Origin: Paenibacillus prosopidis
GTDB taxonomy: Bacteria > Bacillota > Bacilli > Paenibacillales > Paenibacillaceae
Length of the DNA: 64,000 bases
Reading direction: 5' to 3'
NCBI RefSeq assembly: GCF_003337375.1
Contig: NZ_QPJD01000003.1
Span: 369,898-433,897 of the forward strand
The notes under the pieces were generated by a model. That model was given only the letters and a program-made list of their open reading frames with translations, was not told the DNA's origin and did not search any database. Position 1 is the first letter of the stretch. Each line of letters begins with the position of its first letter. The translations under genes were made by a program, and so were the position numbers. Shown one piece after another: positions 33,977-42,376 of the stretch.

Positions 33977-34699
33977 ATGTATTTGTCCGGCATAGCGGTT
34001 AATCAAGGCGTTAACATTCATTATTTGGATTCTATACAATTGTCTGACCATCAATCTGCCCCGATTATCATTTGCCCAGGATTGTCCGAAACGGCTGAAG
34101 AATACGAGGATCTGCTAACCTATTTGCTGCCCCGCAGAGGGATTGCGCTTTCGTTCCGAGGGAGAGGAAGGAGTGATACTCCCCTTACAAATTATGATCT
34201 CATTGATCATATTGGTGATCTTGAAGCGGTCATCAAAGAATCAGAGCTTAAGCGATTTCATTTGTATGGGAATTCGCGCGGTGTGTCTTATGCGTTAGGC
34301 TATGCTCAGGATAACCAAGAACGGCTGCTTTCTCTTGTTGTACAGGATTATCCAGCTGAACATAAGCAAATGACCGCCGAATGGGCCGAAGATTATTTCG
34401 ATAACTATTTATTACCCACTGGGCGGAACAAGCTTATTCGGCAGCAGACAGTGAAAAGCATTCAACGTGAATCTACGGCTGTACAATTAAGTAAAAAGCT
34501 TGGCCTTCCTATTTTGGTCATACGGGGGCTGCTTGAGGGTTCCTTAATTAGTGACACGGATTTATTAAATTACCGGAATTATTTCAGAAACTTAATGGTT
34601 TGCGAGTTTGCACAATCATGCCACAATATCCACATGACGGAGAAAGATGAGCTTTATAGTACGATTAAGCGATATTTAGACGGTATAGACCAAACATAA
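33977..34699 (+). CDS. Alpha/beta hydrolase
   Basis: The 240-residue alpha/beta-hydrolase has the oxyanion region IICPGLSETAEEYEDLL (about 32), the nucleophile elbow LYGNSRGVSYALGYA (Ser near residue 98, G-x-S-x-G), a possible acid near ILVIRGLLEGS (about 177) and the catalytic His in SCHNIHMTEKDE (about 217). The substrate is unknown. A GGGGAGGTACCAC ribosome site precedes it. Confidence 0.82.
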   Translation: MYLSGIAVNQGVNIHYLDSIQLSDHQSAPIIICPGLSETAEEYEDLLTYLLPRRGIALSFRGRGRSDTPLTNYDLIDHIGDLEAVIKESELKRFHLYGNSRGVSYALGYAQDNQERLLSLVVQDYPAEHKQMTAEWAEDYFDNYLLPTGRNKLIRQQTVKSIQRESTAVQLSKKLGLPILVIRGLLEGSLISDTDLLNYRNYFRNLMVCEFAQSCHNIHMTEKDELYSTIKRYLDGIDQT

Positions 34700-34792
34700 G
34701 GTAACATAATAATAGTTATGTAAACTTATATCAAATGAAGAGCACTTTTCGAATCAAAAGAATAACTAATGTGAGGCAAAATAAATGGGATA

Positions 34793-35008
34793 ATGGAACT
34801 AAGAGCGGTTGTTGGTTCAAGACCGCTCATAATGGCCGGTGCATGTGTACTCGTTTTTAATGAACATGGCCACTTATTGCTTCATTAGAGATCTGTTACT
34901 TTGGATTGGGGGACGCTTGGCGGTGCGATGGAGTGCGGAGAATCGATGGAAGAGGTTGCTGCCCGCCAGCTTAATGAAGAAGCGGGGCTTATAGCCACAG
35001 AATGGTAG
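34793..35008 (+). pseudogene. NUDIX hydrolase fragment with a nonsense codon
   Basis: The frame reads MELRAVVGSRPLIMAGACVL VFNEHGHLLLH, stop (TAG), RSVTLDWGTLGGAMECGESM EEVAARQLNEEAGL, then stop at 35008. The Nudix box (GGAMECGESMEEVAARQLNEEAG) is recognisable, but the usual R-E is Q-L, a Gln-like codon has become TAG, and the C-terminal half is gone. Confidence 0.65.
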
Positions 35009-35065
35009 TTCTATTTCCTCTTAAATGGTACGAATCGATAATTAGAAATATAGTTGATAGTGATA

Positions 35066-35082
35066 ATGATAATTGTTATCAT
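35066..35082 (+). promoter_or_regulatory. Fur box
   Basis: ATGATAATTGTTATCAT is a perfect palindrome (7-bp arms, 3-base centre) within a longer GATAAT-rich run, matching the classic ferric uptake regulator site. It lies about 70 bases upstream of the siderophore-binding protein gene and suggests iron repression. Confidence 0.82.
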
Positions 35083-35152
35083 TTATTGACTTTGGAAGTA
35101 AATGAGCGTTCACCTTCCATCTAATTATACCGTTCTATAAGGAGGAACTGCT

Positions 35153-36203
35153 GTGTTTTCGCGTAATAACAAGAAATTAGTGTGGCTATTAATCAGTTTG
35201 ATGATTATGTCGCTATGGTTAGCGGCTTGCGGAAGCGATGAAACAACGGATGCTTCAAACCAAGCAGCAAAGAATGAAAATGCTGCAAATGCACCAGAAG
35301 AAACAGAAGCTCCGACAGAAAAAAAATTAACAGACGCGCTCGGTAATGAAGTAACGATACTTGCAGATCCGCAGCGTATTATTGCTTCTTACTTGGAAGA
35401 TCACTTGGCGGCTCTTGGCGTTAAACCAATAGCTCAATGGTCAGTAGCTAATGGCGTGCAGGATTATTTGAAAGAAACGTTGGAGGGCATTCCTACAATT
35501 CCTTATGACCTGCCTTTCGAAGCTGTTACAAGCTTCAACCCTGATCTTATTATTGTCGGATCAACTAGCACAGTTGAAGGAGAAAAATACGCACAATACG
35601 CTAAAATTGCTCCTACATATTCGCTAGGGGATGAGATTAACGCAGATTGGCGTAAATCATTGCTTAAAATCGGTGAAGTACTGGGTAAGAGCGAAGAGGC
35701 TCAAAAGGCTTTCGATGTCTACGAAGTTAAAGCAAAAGAAGCGAAAGAAGAACTGCAAGGCTCTGCTTCAGGACAATCCGCTGCAGCTATCTGGCTCGTG
35801 CAAAAGAACTTTTATGTTGTAAGCGACAAATTGTCTAGCGGCGCTGTAATATACAACGACTTGGGACTGTCAGTACCGGAAGTTGTAAAAGAAATTTCTG
35901 CAGCTGGCACAAGTAATTGGAACGCAATCTCACTAGAAAAATTGGCTGAACTCGACGCGGATCACTTATTCCTCATTAACAGTGATAATAGGCTCAGAAT
36001 CGCTTAAAGACCCGATCTGGCAAGCAATTCCGGCTCTGAAAAATGGGAACGTATACGAGTATCCTAATACGTCCAGCTGGTTGTATTCAGGGGCAATTGC
36101 AAATTCACCAATCATTGATGATGTATTGGAAAGCATCGTAATAAAACATATAAGGACTGTGCCTTCTGGTCAATACCGCCAGCAGGTTAGTCCTTTTTCA
36201 TGA
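35153..36203 (+). pseudogene. Iron-siderophore ABC transporter substrate-binding lipoprotein, frameshifted
   Basis: This FhuD/FeuA-type protein starts MFSRNNKKLVWLL and has lipobox LAACGS (Cys near residue 25). KLTDALGNEVTILADPQRII opens the mature domain, and FNPDLIIVGST and AELDADHLFLINSD follow. The frame stops at 36007. Removing one A near 35990 (GATAATAGGC) restores GSESLKDPIWQAIPALKNGN and YEYPNTSSWLYSGAIANSPIIDDVL, the expected C-terminus. No permease or ATPase gene accompanies it, so any product would use partners elsewhere. Confidence 0.82.
36152..36198 (+). terminator. Terminator after the siderophore-binding gene
   Basis: AAGGACT pairs with AGTCCTT around an inner, weaker stem and runs into five T. 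It overlaps the last codons of the shifted frame. Confidence 0.7.
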
Positions 36204-36275
36204 TTAAAGGCTATCGCTCCTACTTGAATAGATGTATAATCGTGGAAGAAATGAAGATGGATAAGGCGGTGTGCG

Positions 36276-36635
36276 ATGATGAAAATGAAACGAACGGTAC
36301 CGATTTTGCGCATATTTGATGAAGAGAAAGCTAGAGAATTTTATTTTGACTTCTTGGATTTTAAATGTGATTGGGAGCATCGTTACGAACCAACAATGCC
36401 GCTCTATATGCAAATATCGAATGGCGATTGTATCCTGCATTTATCTGAGCATCACGGTGACTGCAGCCCAGGCTCAGCCATACGAGTTGAGGTTGAAGAT
36501 GCGAAAGAACTGCAGGAGCAGCTATTGGCTAAAGCCTACAAATTTGCCCGCCCAGGTTTTTCTGATGAGTGGAATGAAGTATGTGTAACAGACCCATTCG
36601 GCAATCGAATTCACTTTTATACGACAAAAGAGTAG
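36276..36635 (+). CDS. VOC family protein (bleomycin-resistance-like)
   Basis: The 119-residue glyoxalase/bleomycin-resistance fold starts MKMKRTVPILRIFDEEKAREFYFDFLDFKCDWEHRYEP. LHLSEHHGDCSPGSAIRVEVED (about 50-71) and VTDPFGNRIHFYTTKE (C-terminus) follow the layout of the Ble/YycE-like group, which binds drugs as dimers. Whether it binds bleomycin is unknown. An AAGGCGGTG ribosome site precedes it. Confidence 0.82.
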   Translation: MMKMKRTVPILRIFDEEKAREFYFDFLDFKCDWEHRYEPTMPLYMQISNGDCILHLSEHHGDCSPGSAIRVEVEDAKELQEQLLAKAYKFARPGFSDEWNEVCVTDPFGNRIHFYTTKE

Positions 36636-36727
36636 AATATAAACATTGCCTACATTAATATTTATTCAGATTAAAAATTAATTAGATTAATAATAAACGC
36701 AATTACTTGTAAATGGGGGTAAATACT

Positions 36728-37385
36728 TTGATTGAAGCTTTTATTTTTGATATGGACGGCGTCATCATTGATAGCGAACCTATTCATTTCGATGTGGATA
36801 TGAAGACGATGCATCATTTAGGGGCAAGTATTACGATCGAGCAGCTGGAACTATGTTGGGATGACAAATCCTGAAATGTGGGATTTGATTAAGCAACAAT
36901 ATAGTCTTGCGCCATCAGTGGAAGAAATAATAGATTATCAACTCAACGCTAAAATTAAACATTTGCAGGACATTGAAATTTTCCCCATTAGAGGAATTCC
37001 AGAGCTGATAGACGAGTTGAAGATTCGGAAAATACCGATCGCCGTCGCCTCTTCTTCGCCTAGACGCTTCATTGAAGAGGTTTTAAGTAAATTTATAATT
37101 ACTCATGAATTTAATTGTATTGTCAGCGGAGAAGAAGTTCCGAAAGGAAAGCCTGCTCCTGACGTATACATTGAGGCTGCAAAGCAATTAAATGTTAATC
37201 CGAGCAAATGCATAGTGCTTGAGGATTCAAGAAATGGCATAGCAGCTGCGAAAGCGGCCGGCATGCGTTGTATCGGTTACGTTAATGCTAACTCAGGCAA
37301 TCAGGATTTATCCTCTGCAGATTTTATAATTCAATCAATTGATGAGATTCTTACGAAAGATTTGATCAGCGAAAACGGGGGTTAA
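36728..37385 (+). pseudogene. HAD-IA phosphatase (beta-phosphoglucomutase-like), frameshifted
   Basis: TTG 36728, behind GGGGG, starts IEAFIFDMDGVIIDSEPIHF (motif I, DxDxxxxDSE). The frame ends at 36875, but skipping one base at about 36851 (GGAACTATG) continues as YVGMTNPEMWDLIKQQY and on to VASSSPRR (motif II), GKPAPDVYIEAA (motif III Lys) and VLEDSRNGIAAAKAAGM (motif IV). All catalytic motifs survive across the two frames, so this is either a recent single-base mutation or a sequencing indel. Confidence 0.82.
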
Positions 37386-37389
37386 GTGC

Positions 37390-38190
37390 TTGGATCGTAA
37401 TATTATGAACATGGCAAAAGAGGTAGCCATTGCAGCTGCTTATGAGGCAGGCCGATTAACGAGAGAACGCTTCGGCACACTTATTACATATGACGAGAAG
37501 GATGATCACGGAGACATCGTAACTGAGGTCGACCATTTGGCTGAAGCTATTATTTTGAGAAAAATTCAGCGTGTATTCCCGGAACACCGAATCCGGTCTG
37601 AAGAATATGGTGAAAATGACCTCAATAGCGATTGGCTTTGGCTCATTGATCCGCTCGATGGAACGAATAATTTTGCAGTTGGTTTACCGTTATTTGCGAT
37701 ATCCATTACGTTACTATATAAGCTTAATCCAGTTCTAGCTGTTATTTACGAACCAATGACCGACCGGTTATACGTATCCAGCGAAGGCGAAGGTGCATCC
37801 TGTAACACACATCCAATTACAATTGACAAAGCAAAGGATTTTAAAAAAGCGCGAGTAGGATGGATACAAGGCCATGCGTTACAAAATCAAGAACGCGCTG
37901 TTAAGCTAAGACATTACATAGACGTTAATACAAAACGAATGATGAGGCTATGGGCACCGACTTTGCAATGGTGCATGCTTGCAAGAGGTGATTTGGACGG
38001 AATAATCGTTTACAATTCGGAAGGTGAGGATTTATATTCGGGTCTTCTGATTGTGAAGGAAGCAGGCGGTGTTGTCGTTGATTATGACGGAAACACGTTT
38101 ACGGGTATGAGCCCGCAGCCGTACCTGATCGCTTGTCATCCCAAATTTCAGAACTATTTTATTAACATGGTTAAAGATGGCCTGCAATAA
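37390..38190 (+). CDS. Inositol monophosphatase family protein
   Basis: The 266-residue Mg-dependent phosphatase of the IMPase/CysQ fold has Glu in RSEEYGEN (about 73), the metal motif WLIDPLDGTNNFAVGLPLFAIS (about 85-106) and the weaker second motif NSEGEDLYSGLLIVKEAGG (about 215), where WDxAAG is replaced. It could act on inositol phosphate, PAP or a sugar phosphate. TTG start with a poor ribosome site; it begins 5 bases after the broken HAD gene. Confidence 0.82.
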   Translation: MDRNIMNMAKEVAIAAAYEAGRLTRERFGTLITYDEKDDHGDIVTEVDHLAEAIILRKIQRVFPEHRIRSEEYGENDLNSDWLWLIDPLDGTNNFAVGLPLFAISITLLYKLNPVLAVIYEPMTDRLYVSSEGEGASCNTHPITIDKAKDFKKARVGWIQGHALQNQERAVKLRHYIDVNTKRMMRLWAPTLQWCMLARGDLDGIIVYNSEGEDLYSGLLIVKEAGGVVVDYDGNTFTGMSPQPYLIACHPKFQNYFINMVKDGLQ

Positions 38191-38273
38191 ACTTTATAGG
38201 GTTAAATCTTTTATGCTTGGTTTTTACCTCTAAATTCGTTTACAATGTACGAAGTAGAGGGAGGAATCATGAC

Positions 38274-39239
38274 ATGTCGAACATAAACCGGATGCTGCTT
38301 GATGTAGATACTGGCATAGATGATGCCTTAGCCATATTGTACGCATTGCTTTCTCCTGAGATTAAGGTAGAGGGTATTACGACAGGTTTCGGCAATACCG
38401 ATGTTGCTCAAGCTACAGAGAATACATTACGCGTCATACAGCTTGCCAATTGCGGCTATGAGGTTCCTGTTGCGGTTGGAGCAGCAAGTCCGATTGAACG
38501 TATTTTCCACGGGGCTGTACCGCATATTCATGGGAATAATGGGATCGGTGATGCAAGCTTGCCGCCGTCTATAAAGAAGCCAATTGAAGAATCCGCAACG
38601 GATTTTATTATTCGAAAAGTAAATGAAAATCCAGGAGAACTCATTCTGGTAACAGTAGGCAGATTGACCAATCTTGCAATTGCACTGCAGAAGGATCCAT
38701 CTATTGTAACTAAATTTAAAAAAGTGGTTATTATGGGCGGTGCTGTGTTTGCCCCTGGTAATGTGACGCCTGTAAGCGAAGCCAATTTATATGGAGACCC
38801 GGAAGCAGCCTCGATCGTATTCGAATCGGAGCTTCCAATTACAATCGTCGGATTGGATGTTACACAGAGGACGCGTTTAACAAGGAATCATCTAGAGATG
38901 CTTTCTCGACAGGCACCACCGGATAAACGGGAAATTGTTGATTTTATAAAAGAGGCGACCGAACGATACTTTGCATTCTATGAGTTTTCTAATCATTTCA
39001 TTGGGGAATGTGCGATGCATGATCCTTTAGCCGTTCTAGTCGCTGTAAACCCGTCGCTTGTAAAAATAGAAGCGATGAATGCGGTTATAGATTGCGGAAC
39101 CGGCTATACAGCAGGAATGATCATCACCGACCGAAGAGTACGGTCCATAGTTGGACGAGCCGTAGACTTTTGCTTAGAAGTGGATGAGGAAAAAGCTATA
39201 GCGCAAATGCTATCTGTATTTATAGGAGAGGGACGTTAA
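38274..39239 (+). CDS. Inosine-uridine preferring nucleoside hydrolase
   Basis: The 321-residue nucleoside N-ribohydrolase splits purine or pyrimidine nucleosides to base and ribose. The Ca-binding DVDTGIDDALAILYAL (residues 9-24) is the family hallmark. GGFGN-type VEGITTGFGNTDV, VTVGRLTNLAIAL, VVIMGGAVFAPGNVTPVSEANLYGDPEAA and HDPLAVL complete the active site. The ATG at 38274 follows GAGGGAGG; the longer in-frame TTG upstream lacks a ribosome site. It extends the salvage theme of the array. Confidence 0.9.
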   Translation: MSNINRMLLDVDTGIDDALAILYALLSPEIKVEGITTGFGNTDVAQATENTLRVIQLANCGYEVPVAVGAASPIERIFHGAVPHIHGNNGIGDASLPPSIKKPIEESATDFIIRKVNENPGELILVTVGRLTNLAIALQKDPSIVTKFKKVVIMGGAVFAPGNVTPVSEANLYGDPEAASIVFESELPITIVGLDVTQRTRLTRNHLEMLSRQAPPDKREIVDFIKEATERYFAFYEFSNHFIGECAMHDPLAVLVAVNPSLVKIEAMNAVIDCGTGYTAGMIITDRRVRSIVGRAVDFCLEVDEEKAIAQMLSVFIGEGR

Positions 39240-39242
39240 ACG

Positions 39243-39755
39243 ATGGAGCAACGGTATTCGCGCGAATCAAAATGTTATAAAACAGCAAGAGTATTTCCTC
39301 CTGATGTTAATAATCACAATACGCTATTTGGCGGAAAGCTAATGGCTTATATAGATGATATTGCATCGATAGCGGCAACGAAGCATTGCCGCCGTTCAGT
39401 CGTAACCGCCTCAACGGACTCCGTCGACTTTCTGCATCCGATCCGGCCGTCGGATTCGGTCTGCTTGGAATCTTTCGTTACCTGGACGGGCCGGACTTCT
39501 GTAGAAGTGTTTGTTAAGGTCATTAAAGAGGATTTATTAAGCGGTGACCGAAAGATCGCTGCAACCTCTTTCTTAACGTTTGTTGCTTTGGATGAGAATA
39601 AAAAGCCTGTTCCCGTGCCAAAAGTCGTTCCAGAGACGGAAGAGGAGCTGAAACTGTTTGAGACTGCCCCGCACCGGGCGGAAATGCGTAAAATTAGAAG
39701 AGATGAAAGTAAAAAGTTTGCGGGCTTTCTGACCGTCAAGCATCCTTGGGATTAA
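39243..39755 (+). CDS. Acyl-CoA thioesterase, hotdog fold (YkhA-like)
   Basis: The 170-residue hotdog thioesterase has PPDVNNHNTLFGGKLMAYIDDIASIAATKHCRRSVVTASTDSVDFLHPIRPSDSV (about 19-73), with the N-x-x-G-x-x-D active-site arrangement, followed by LTFVALDENKKPVPVPKV. Such enzymes hydrolyse medium or long acyl-CoA. It starts 3 bases after the nucleoside hydrolase stop, so the two are cotranscribed. A terminator follows. Confidence 0.9.
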   Translation: MEQRYSRESKCYKTARVFPPDVNNHNTLFGGKLMAYIDDIASIAATKHCRRSVVTASTDSVDFLHPIRPSDSVCLESFVTWTGRTSVEVFVKVIKEDLLSGDRKIAATSFLTFVALDENKKPVPVPKVVPETEEELKLFETAPHRAEMRKIRRDESKKFAGFLTVKHPWD

Positions 39756-39769
39756 TGGTTTGATTAAAG

Positions 39770-39803
39770 AAGCTGACGGACCTACGTTTCCGTTGGCTTT
39801 TTT
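39770..39803 (+). terminator. Terminator after the thioesterase gene
   Basis: AAGCTGACGG pairs with CCGTTGGCTT (two G-T pairs) and is followed by a T run. Confidence 0.78.
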
Positions 39804-39809
39804 AGTCAC

Positions 39810-39839
39810 TTGAAATGAAATATAGTTTTGCACTATAAT
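39810..39839 (+). promoter_or_regulatory. Promoter of the blaI-like gene
   Basis: TTGAAA (39810-39815) and a consensus TATAAT (39834-39839) lie 18 bases apart. The operator overlaps the -10. Confidence 0.75.
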
Positions 39840-39847
39840 GTGTAGTG
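39831..39847 (+). promoter_or_regulatory. BlaI/MecI-type operator, autoregulatory site
   Basis: CACTAT-AATGT-GTAGTG is a 6-5-6 palindrome with one arm mismatch, resembling MecI/BlaI boxes (ACTACA-TGTAGT). It covers the -10 of the promoter, so binding would block transcription. The same design occurs at 41152. Confidence 0.7.
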
Positions 39848-39860
39848 GAAGGAGGGGCTA

Positions 39861-40277
39861 ATGGAAATTAAAAATTTTAAATATGGCGAAGTAGGCTTAA
39901 ATCGTTTCTTCGGAACGTTGGAAGCTAAAATCATGGAGCTGCTCTGGGAAGCAGAAGAGCTAAGTATTAAGGATGTCCAGCAGCGTTTGGAGAAGGATAA
40001 GCCAGTCAATTTCAATACTGTCATGACCGTAATGAACCGGTTGTTAGACAAAGGTATTTTGGAAAAAAGGCTGCAAGGCAGACTTTCACTATTTCGACCT
40101 ACCCAAACCAAGGAAGACTTCATCGAAGATCAGTCAAAGAAATTGACAGAAAATCTGCTTGATGAATTTGGCGGCGTCGTCATTAATCATATGATTGACG
40201 CACTAACAGAGGTTGATAAATCATTGTTGGATAAACTCGAACATAAAATTCAGCAGTTAAAAAAGGATAGTCAATGA
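39861..40277 (+). CDS. BlaI/MecI/CopY family transcriptional repressor
   Basis: The 138-residue winged-helix repressor has FFGTLEAKIMELLWEAEELSIKDVQQRL (about 16-43) and NFNTVMTVMNRLLDKGILEKRLQGRLSLFRP (recognition helix TVMTVMNRL, about 50-80). It ends with a C-terminal dimerisation helix pair where BlaI relatives are cleaved on induction. The next gene is an M56 membrane peptidase overlapping its stop, the standard BlaI-BlaR1 pairing. Ribosome site GGAAGGAGG. No beta-lactamase is near; the likely targets are itself and doxX-DUF3105. Confidence 0.9.
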   Translation: MEIKNFKYGEVGLNRFFGTLEAKIMELLWEAEELSIKDVQQRLEKDKPVNFNTVMTVMNRLLDKGILEKRLQGRLSLFRPTQTKEDFIEDQSKKLTENLLDEFGGVVINHMIDALTEVDKSLLDKLEHKIQQLKKDSQ

Positions 40278-41134
40278 TGAGATGGCAGCGAAAGTCTTCT
40301 ATAGTCTTGGCGTTGAGTCTTCTAATTGCAGGACTGGTTTGGAGCCAGATGGGTATGTATTTGGCTCACCTCATGTTTGGTGTAAACCTGCAGGTGAACT
40401 TTTTCAAGTTTTGTATGAGCTTGTTTAAGGAAAAATCATTTTATTACTTTTTAGTGATCACTTTTTTAAACGCATTAATTGTTTATACCATATTGATCAC
40501 ACTGATTAAATTTGCGCAGCAATATGTTCTTTCAAGAAGATTTAGAAATAAGATCATGTCACTCAGAGTTCGAACTTTAACCGACCAAATTATTCGTGAT
40601 TACAAACCACAGAATAATAAACTTATCGTGATTGATCATAAACAATCGATGGCTTTTACGATGGGATTCAGAAGCCCTCTAATTGTTCTTTCTACCGGTT
40701 TAATCGAAATGCTTGACCGTCATGAGCTGGAAGCAGTCATTGAGCATGAGGCCTTTCATCAAAACAATCGTGATTCCTTGAAAATCTTCATTCTTCAGTT
40801 AATATCACAAGCGCTTTGGTTTATTCCGCTTACCAAATGGACGTATCAAAATTATAAAATTATTAGCGAGCTAATGGCCGATGAATATGCAATTATGAAG
40901 ACCGGCTCAGAGCTCGGTTTGGGAAGCGCTTTGTTAAAACTGATCAAAAGTTGCTTTCATGAAAATGCAACGCCTGTTTTGGCGCACTTTGCGGATGGGT
41001 CAGTAAACTATAGACTACAGCAATTGGTTGACCCTCAGAAAAACATTCCGGTGAAACTGGAAACGACTTCTATCGTGATCTCTATTTATGTCCTGCTGCT
41101 ATTTATGAGTATGATCGTGCTGGCGGTCACGTAA
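40274..41134 (+). CDS. M56 family (BlaR1-like) membrane metallopeptidase without a sensor domain
   Basis: The 286-residue integral membrane zinc peptidase has hydrophobic segments near residues 10-32, 55-80, 165-185 and 265-286. The zinc motif is EAVIEHEAFHQNN (HEAFH, about residue 158), and ELMADEYAI (about 200) gives the third ligand. BlaR1 proteins carry a C-terminal penicillin-binding domain; here nothing follows the last membrane helix, so the inducing signal must be sensed by the membrane part or by a partner. ATG overlaps the repressor stop. Confidence 0.85.
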   Translation: MMRWQRKSSIVLALSLLIAGLVWSQMGMYLAHLMFGVNLQVNFFKFCMSLFKEKSFYYFLVITFLNALIVYTILITLIKFAQQYVLSRRFRNKIMSLRVRTLTDQIIRDYKPQNNKLIVIDHKQSMAFTMGFRSPLIVLSTGLIEMLDRHELEAVIEHEAFHQNNRDSLKIFILQLISQALWFIPLTKWTYQNYKIISELMADEYAIMKTGSELGLGSALLKLIKSCFHENATPVLAHFADGSVNYRLQQLVDPQKNIPVKLETTSIVISIYVLLLFMSMIVLAVT

Positions 41135-41151
41135 TTTTTTTTGAAACGAAA

Positions 41152-41168
41152 CACTACATTAAGTAGTG
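41152..41168 (+). promoter_or_regulatory. BlaI/MecI-type operator upstream of doxX
   Basis: CACTAC-ATTAA-GTAGTG is a perfect 6-5-6 palindrome with the same arms as the site at 39831. It sits 22 bases before the doxX ATG, in the short gap after the peptidase gene, and implies a separate promoter under the same repressor. Confidence 0.72.
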
Positions 41169-41190
41169 CTACTATGAGGAGGATTTAGAA

Positions 41191-41586
41191 ATGAAAAAAC
41201 AAGTTGAAATTGGTGCGTTGCTTTTGAGAGTTGCATTAGGCTTACTATTCTTTGTACATGGTTTGGACAAGTTCCAAGGCGGAATCGGTAATACGGCCGG
41301 ATGGTTCCAAAGCATTGGTTTACCTGGGTTTGCTGCTTATCTGGTAGCGTTTATCGAGCTTGTTGGAGGAATTGCCTTGGTAGTAGGGCTTGGAACGAGG
41401 ATTGTTTCGGGATTGTTCGTGCTTATCATGCTGGGTGCTATTATTAAAGTGAAATTCGCAGCCGGTTTCTTGGGTGGATTTGAGTTGGATTTGGCCTTGA
41501 TGGTTATGGCTCTTTACCTAGTGATTAATGGCAGTATGATGTTGTCTGTAGATTCAAAATTGCCTGTTGCCAAAAGGGGTGTGTAA
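41191..41586 (+). CDS. DoxX family membrane protein
   Basis: The 131-residue protein has four hydrophobic segments. It opens LLLRVALGLLFFVHGLDKFQGG, with WFQSIGLPGFAAYLVAFIELVGGIALVVGLGTR in the middle, the DoxX/YphA hallmark. DoxX proteins are linked to thiol and oxidative stress complexes in actinobacteria; in Bacillota the role is less clear. A GAGGAGG ribosome site precedes the ATG, and the BlaI-type operator lies upstream. It is followed after 9 bases by the DUF3105 gene. Confidence 0.88.
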   Translation: MKKQVEIGALLLRVALGLLFFVHGLDKFQGGIGNTAGWFQSIGLPGFAAYLVAFIELVGGIALVVGLGTRIVSGLFVLIMLGAIIKVKFAAGFLGGFELDLALMVMALYLVINGSMMLSVDSKLPVAKRGV

Positions 41587-41595
41587 TTCTTCCAA

Positions 41596-42330
41596 ATGAA
41601 TACGCACTTAGGTTTGCATCAGGAGTCAACTAGTACATTAACATTACTCTATGTTGGTGGATTTATTTTACTGCTATCCTTGATTTGTTATTGGTATGCT
41701 TCAAGGCTGAAGAAAGATAATAGGAGCGGCTTAAAGAAGGAACAGAAAGCTGCCTTAAAACAGAAAACCAAGAAAATGAAAATAGCTGCACATCTATTGC
41801 TTAGCGCATCAATATTGGTTATCATCATTCATTTTGCTCAAAGTTTAGGTGGTAATTATGATGTGAAAACATTAAATTTTAATGTACCGATTGAAGTATC
41901 GGATGATCAATATTATGGAGCGGACCATACGGATTCACCTGTGCAGTATGAAATGAAGATTCCAACTTCAGGCACGCATAGTCCTCATGATTTAAAGTTC
42001 GGCTTTTATACAGAGAAGCCCGCATATGAGAAATTAGTCCATAATTTAGAGCACGGCGATATTATTATTTACCATCGCGCCGATGCCGATCCGGAGCAAA
42101 TTACGCAACTCAAATATTTTACTAAATTCAGATTGGCTGGGGCAGGCATATTAGCCGTACCAAATGAAGATATTCCAGCAGGAAAAGAAATCGTAGTTAC
42201 AGCCTGGACGAAAACGATGGAATTGACTACTTACGACGAGCAAAAAATAGGGACATTTATTTATGACTACATCAATAAAGGACCCGAAGAAATTCCAGCT
42301 TCCATTCGTCGTGGCGGAGGCACGATGTAA
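41596..42330 (+). CDS. DUF3105 membrane-anchored protein
   Basis: The 244-residue protein has two N-terminal hydrophobic segments (about 15-35 and 65-82) separated by a Lys-rich loop. The extracytoplasmic domain has MKIPTSGTHSPHDLKFGFYTEKPAYEKLVHNLEHGDIIIYHR (about 118-160). TSGTHSPHD and NLEHG are the DUF3105 hallmarks; the histidines suggest metal or redox chemistry. The family has no established function. It is cotranscribed with doxX and ends at a strong terminator. Confidence 0.85.
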   Translation: MNTHLGLHQESTSTLTLLYVGGFILLLSLICYWYASRLKKDNRSGLKKEQKAALKQKTKKMKIAAHLLLSASILVIIIHFAQSLGGNYDVKTLNFNVPIEVSDDQYYGADHTDSPVQYEMKIPTSGTHSPHDLKFGFYTEKPAYEKLVHNLEHGDIIIYHRADADPEQITQLKYFTKFRLAGAGILAVPNEDIPAGKEIVVTAWTKTMELTTYDEQKIGTFIYDYINKGPEEIPASIRRGGGTM

Positions 42331-42338
42331 CTAATTTT

Positions 42339-42371
42339 AAGGCAGTCCCATATTTTGGGACTGCCTTTCTT
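42339..42371 (+). terminator. Strong terminator of doxX-DUF3105
   Basis: AAGGCAGTCCCA pairs with TGGGACTGCCTT, followed by TCTT. It is symmetric enough to serve the convergent small gene on the minus strand as well. Confidence 0.85.
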
Positions 42372-42376
42372 ACATT

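Noticed and set aside
13876..39755. Integron-like cassette array
   Set aside because: No tyrosine integrase is present, and the gaps between genes share no attC-like folded repeat that I could see; many genes overlap, leaving no room for sites.
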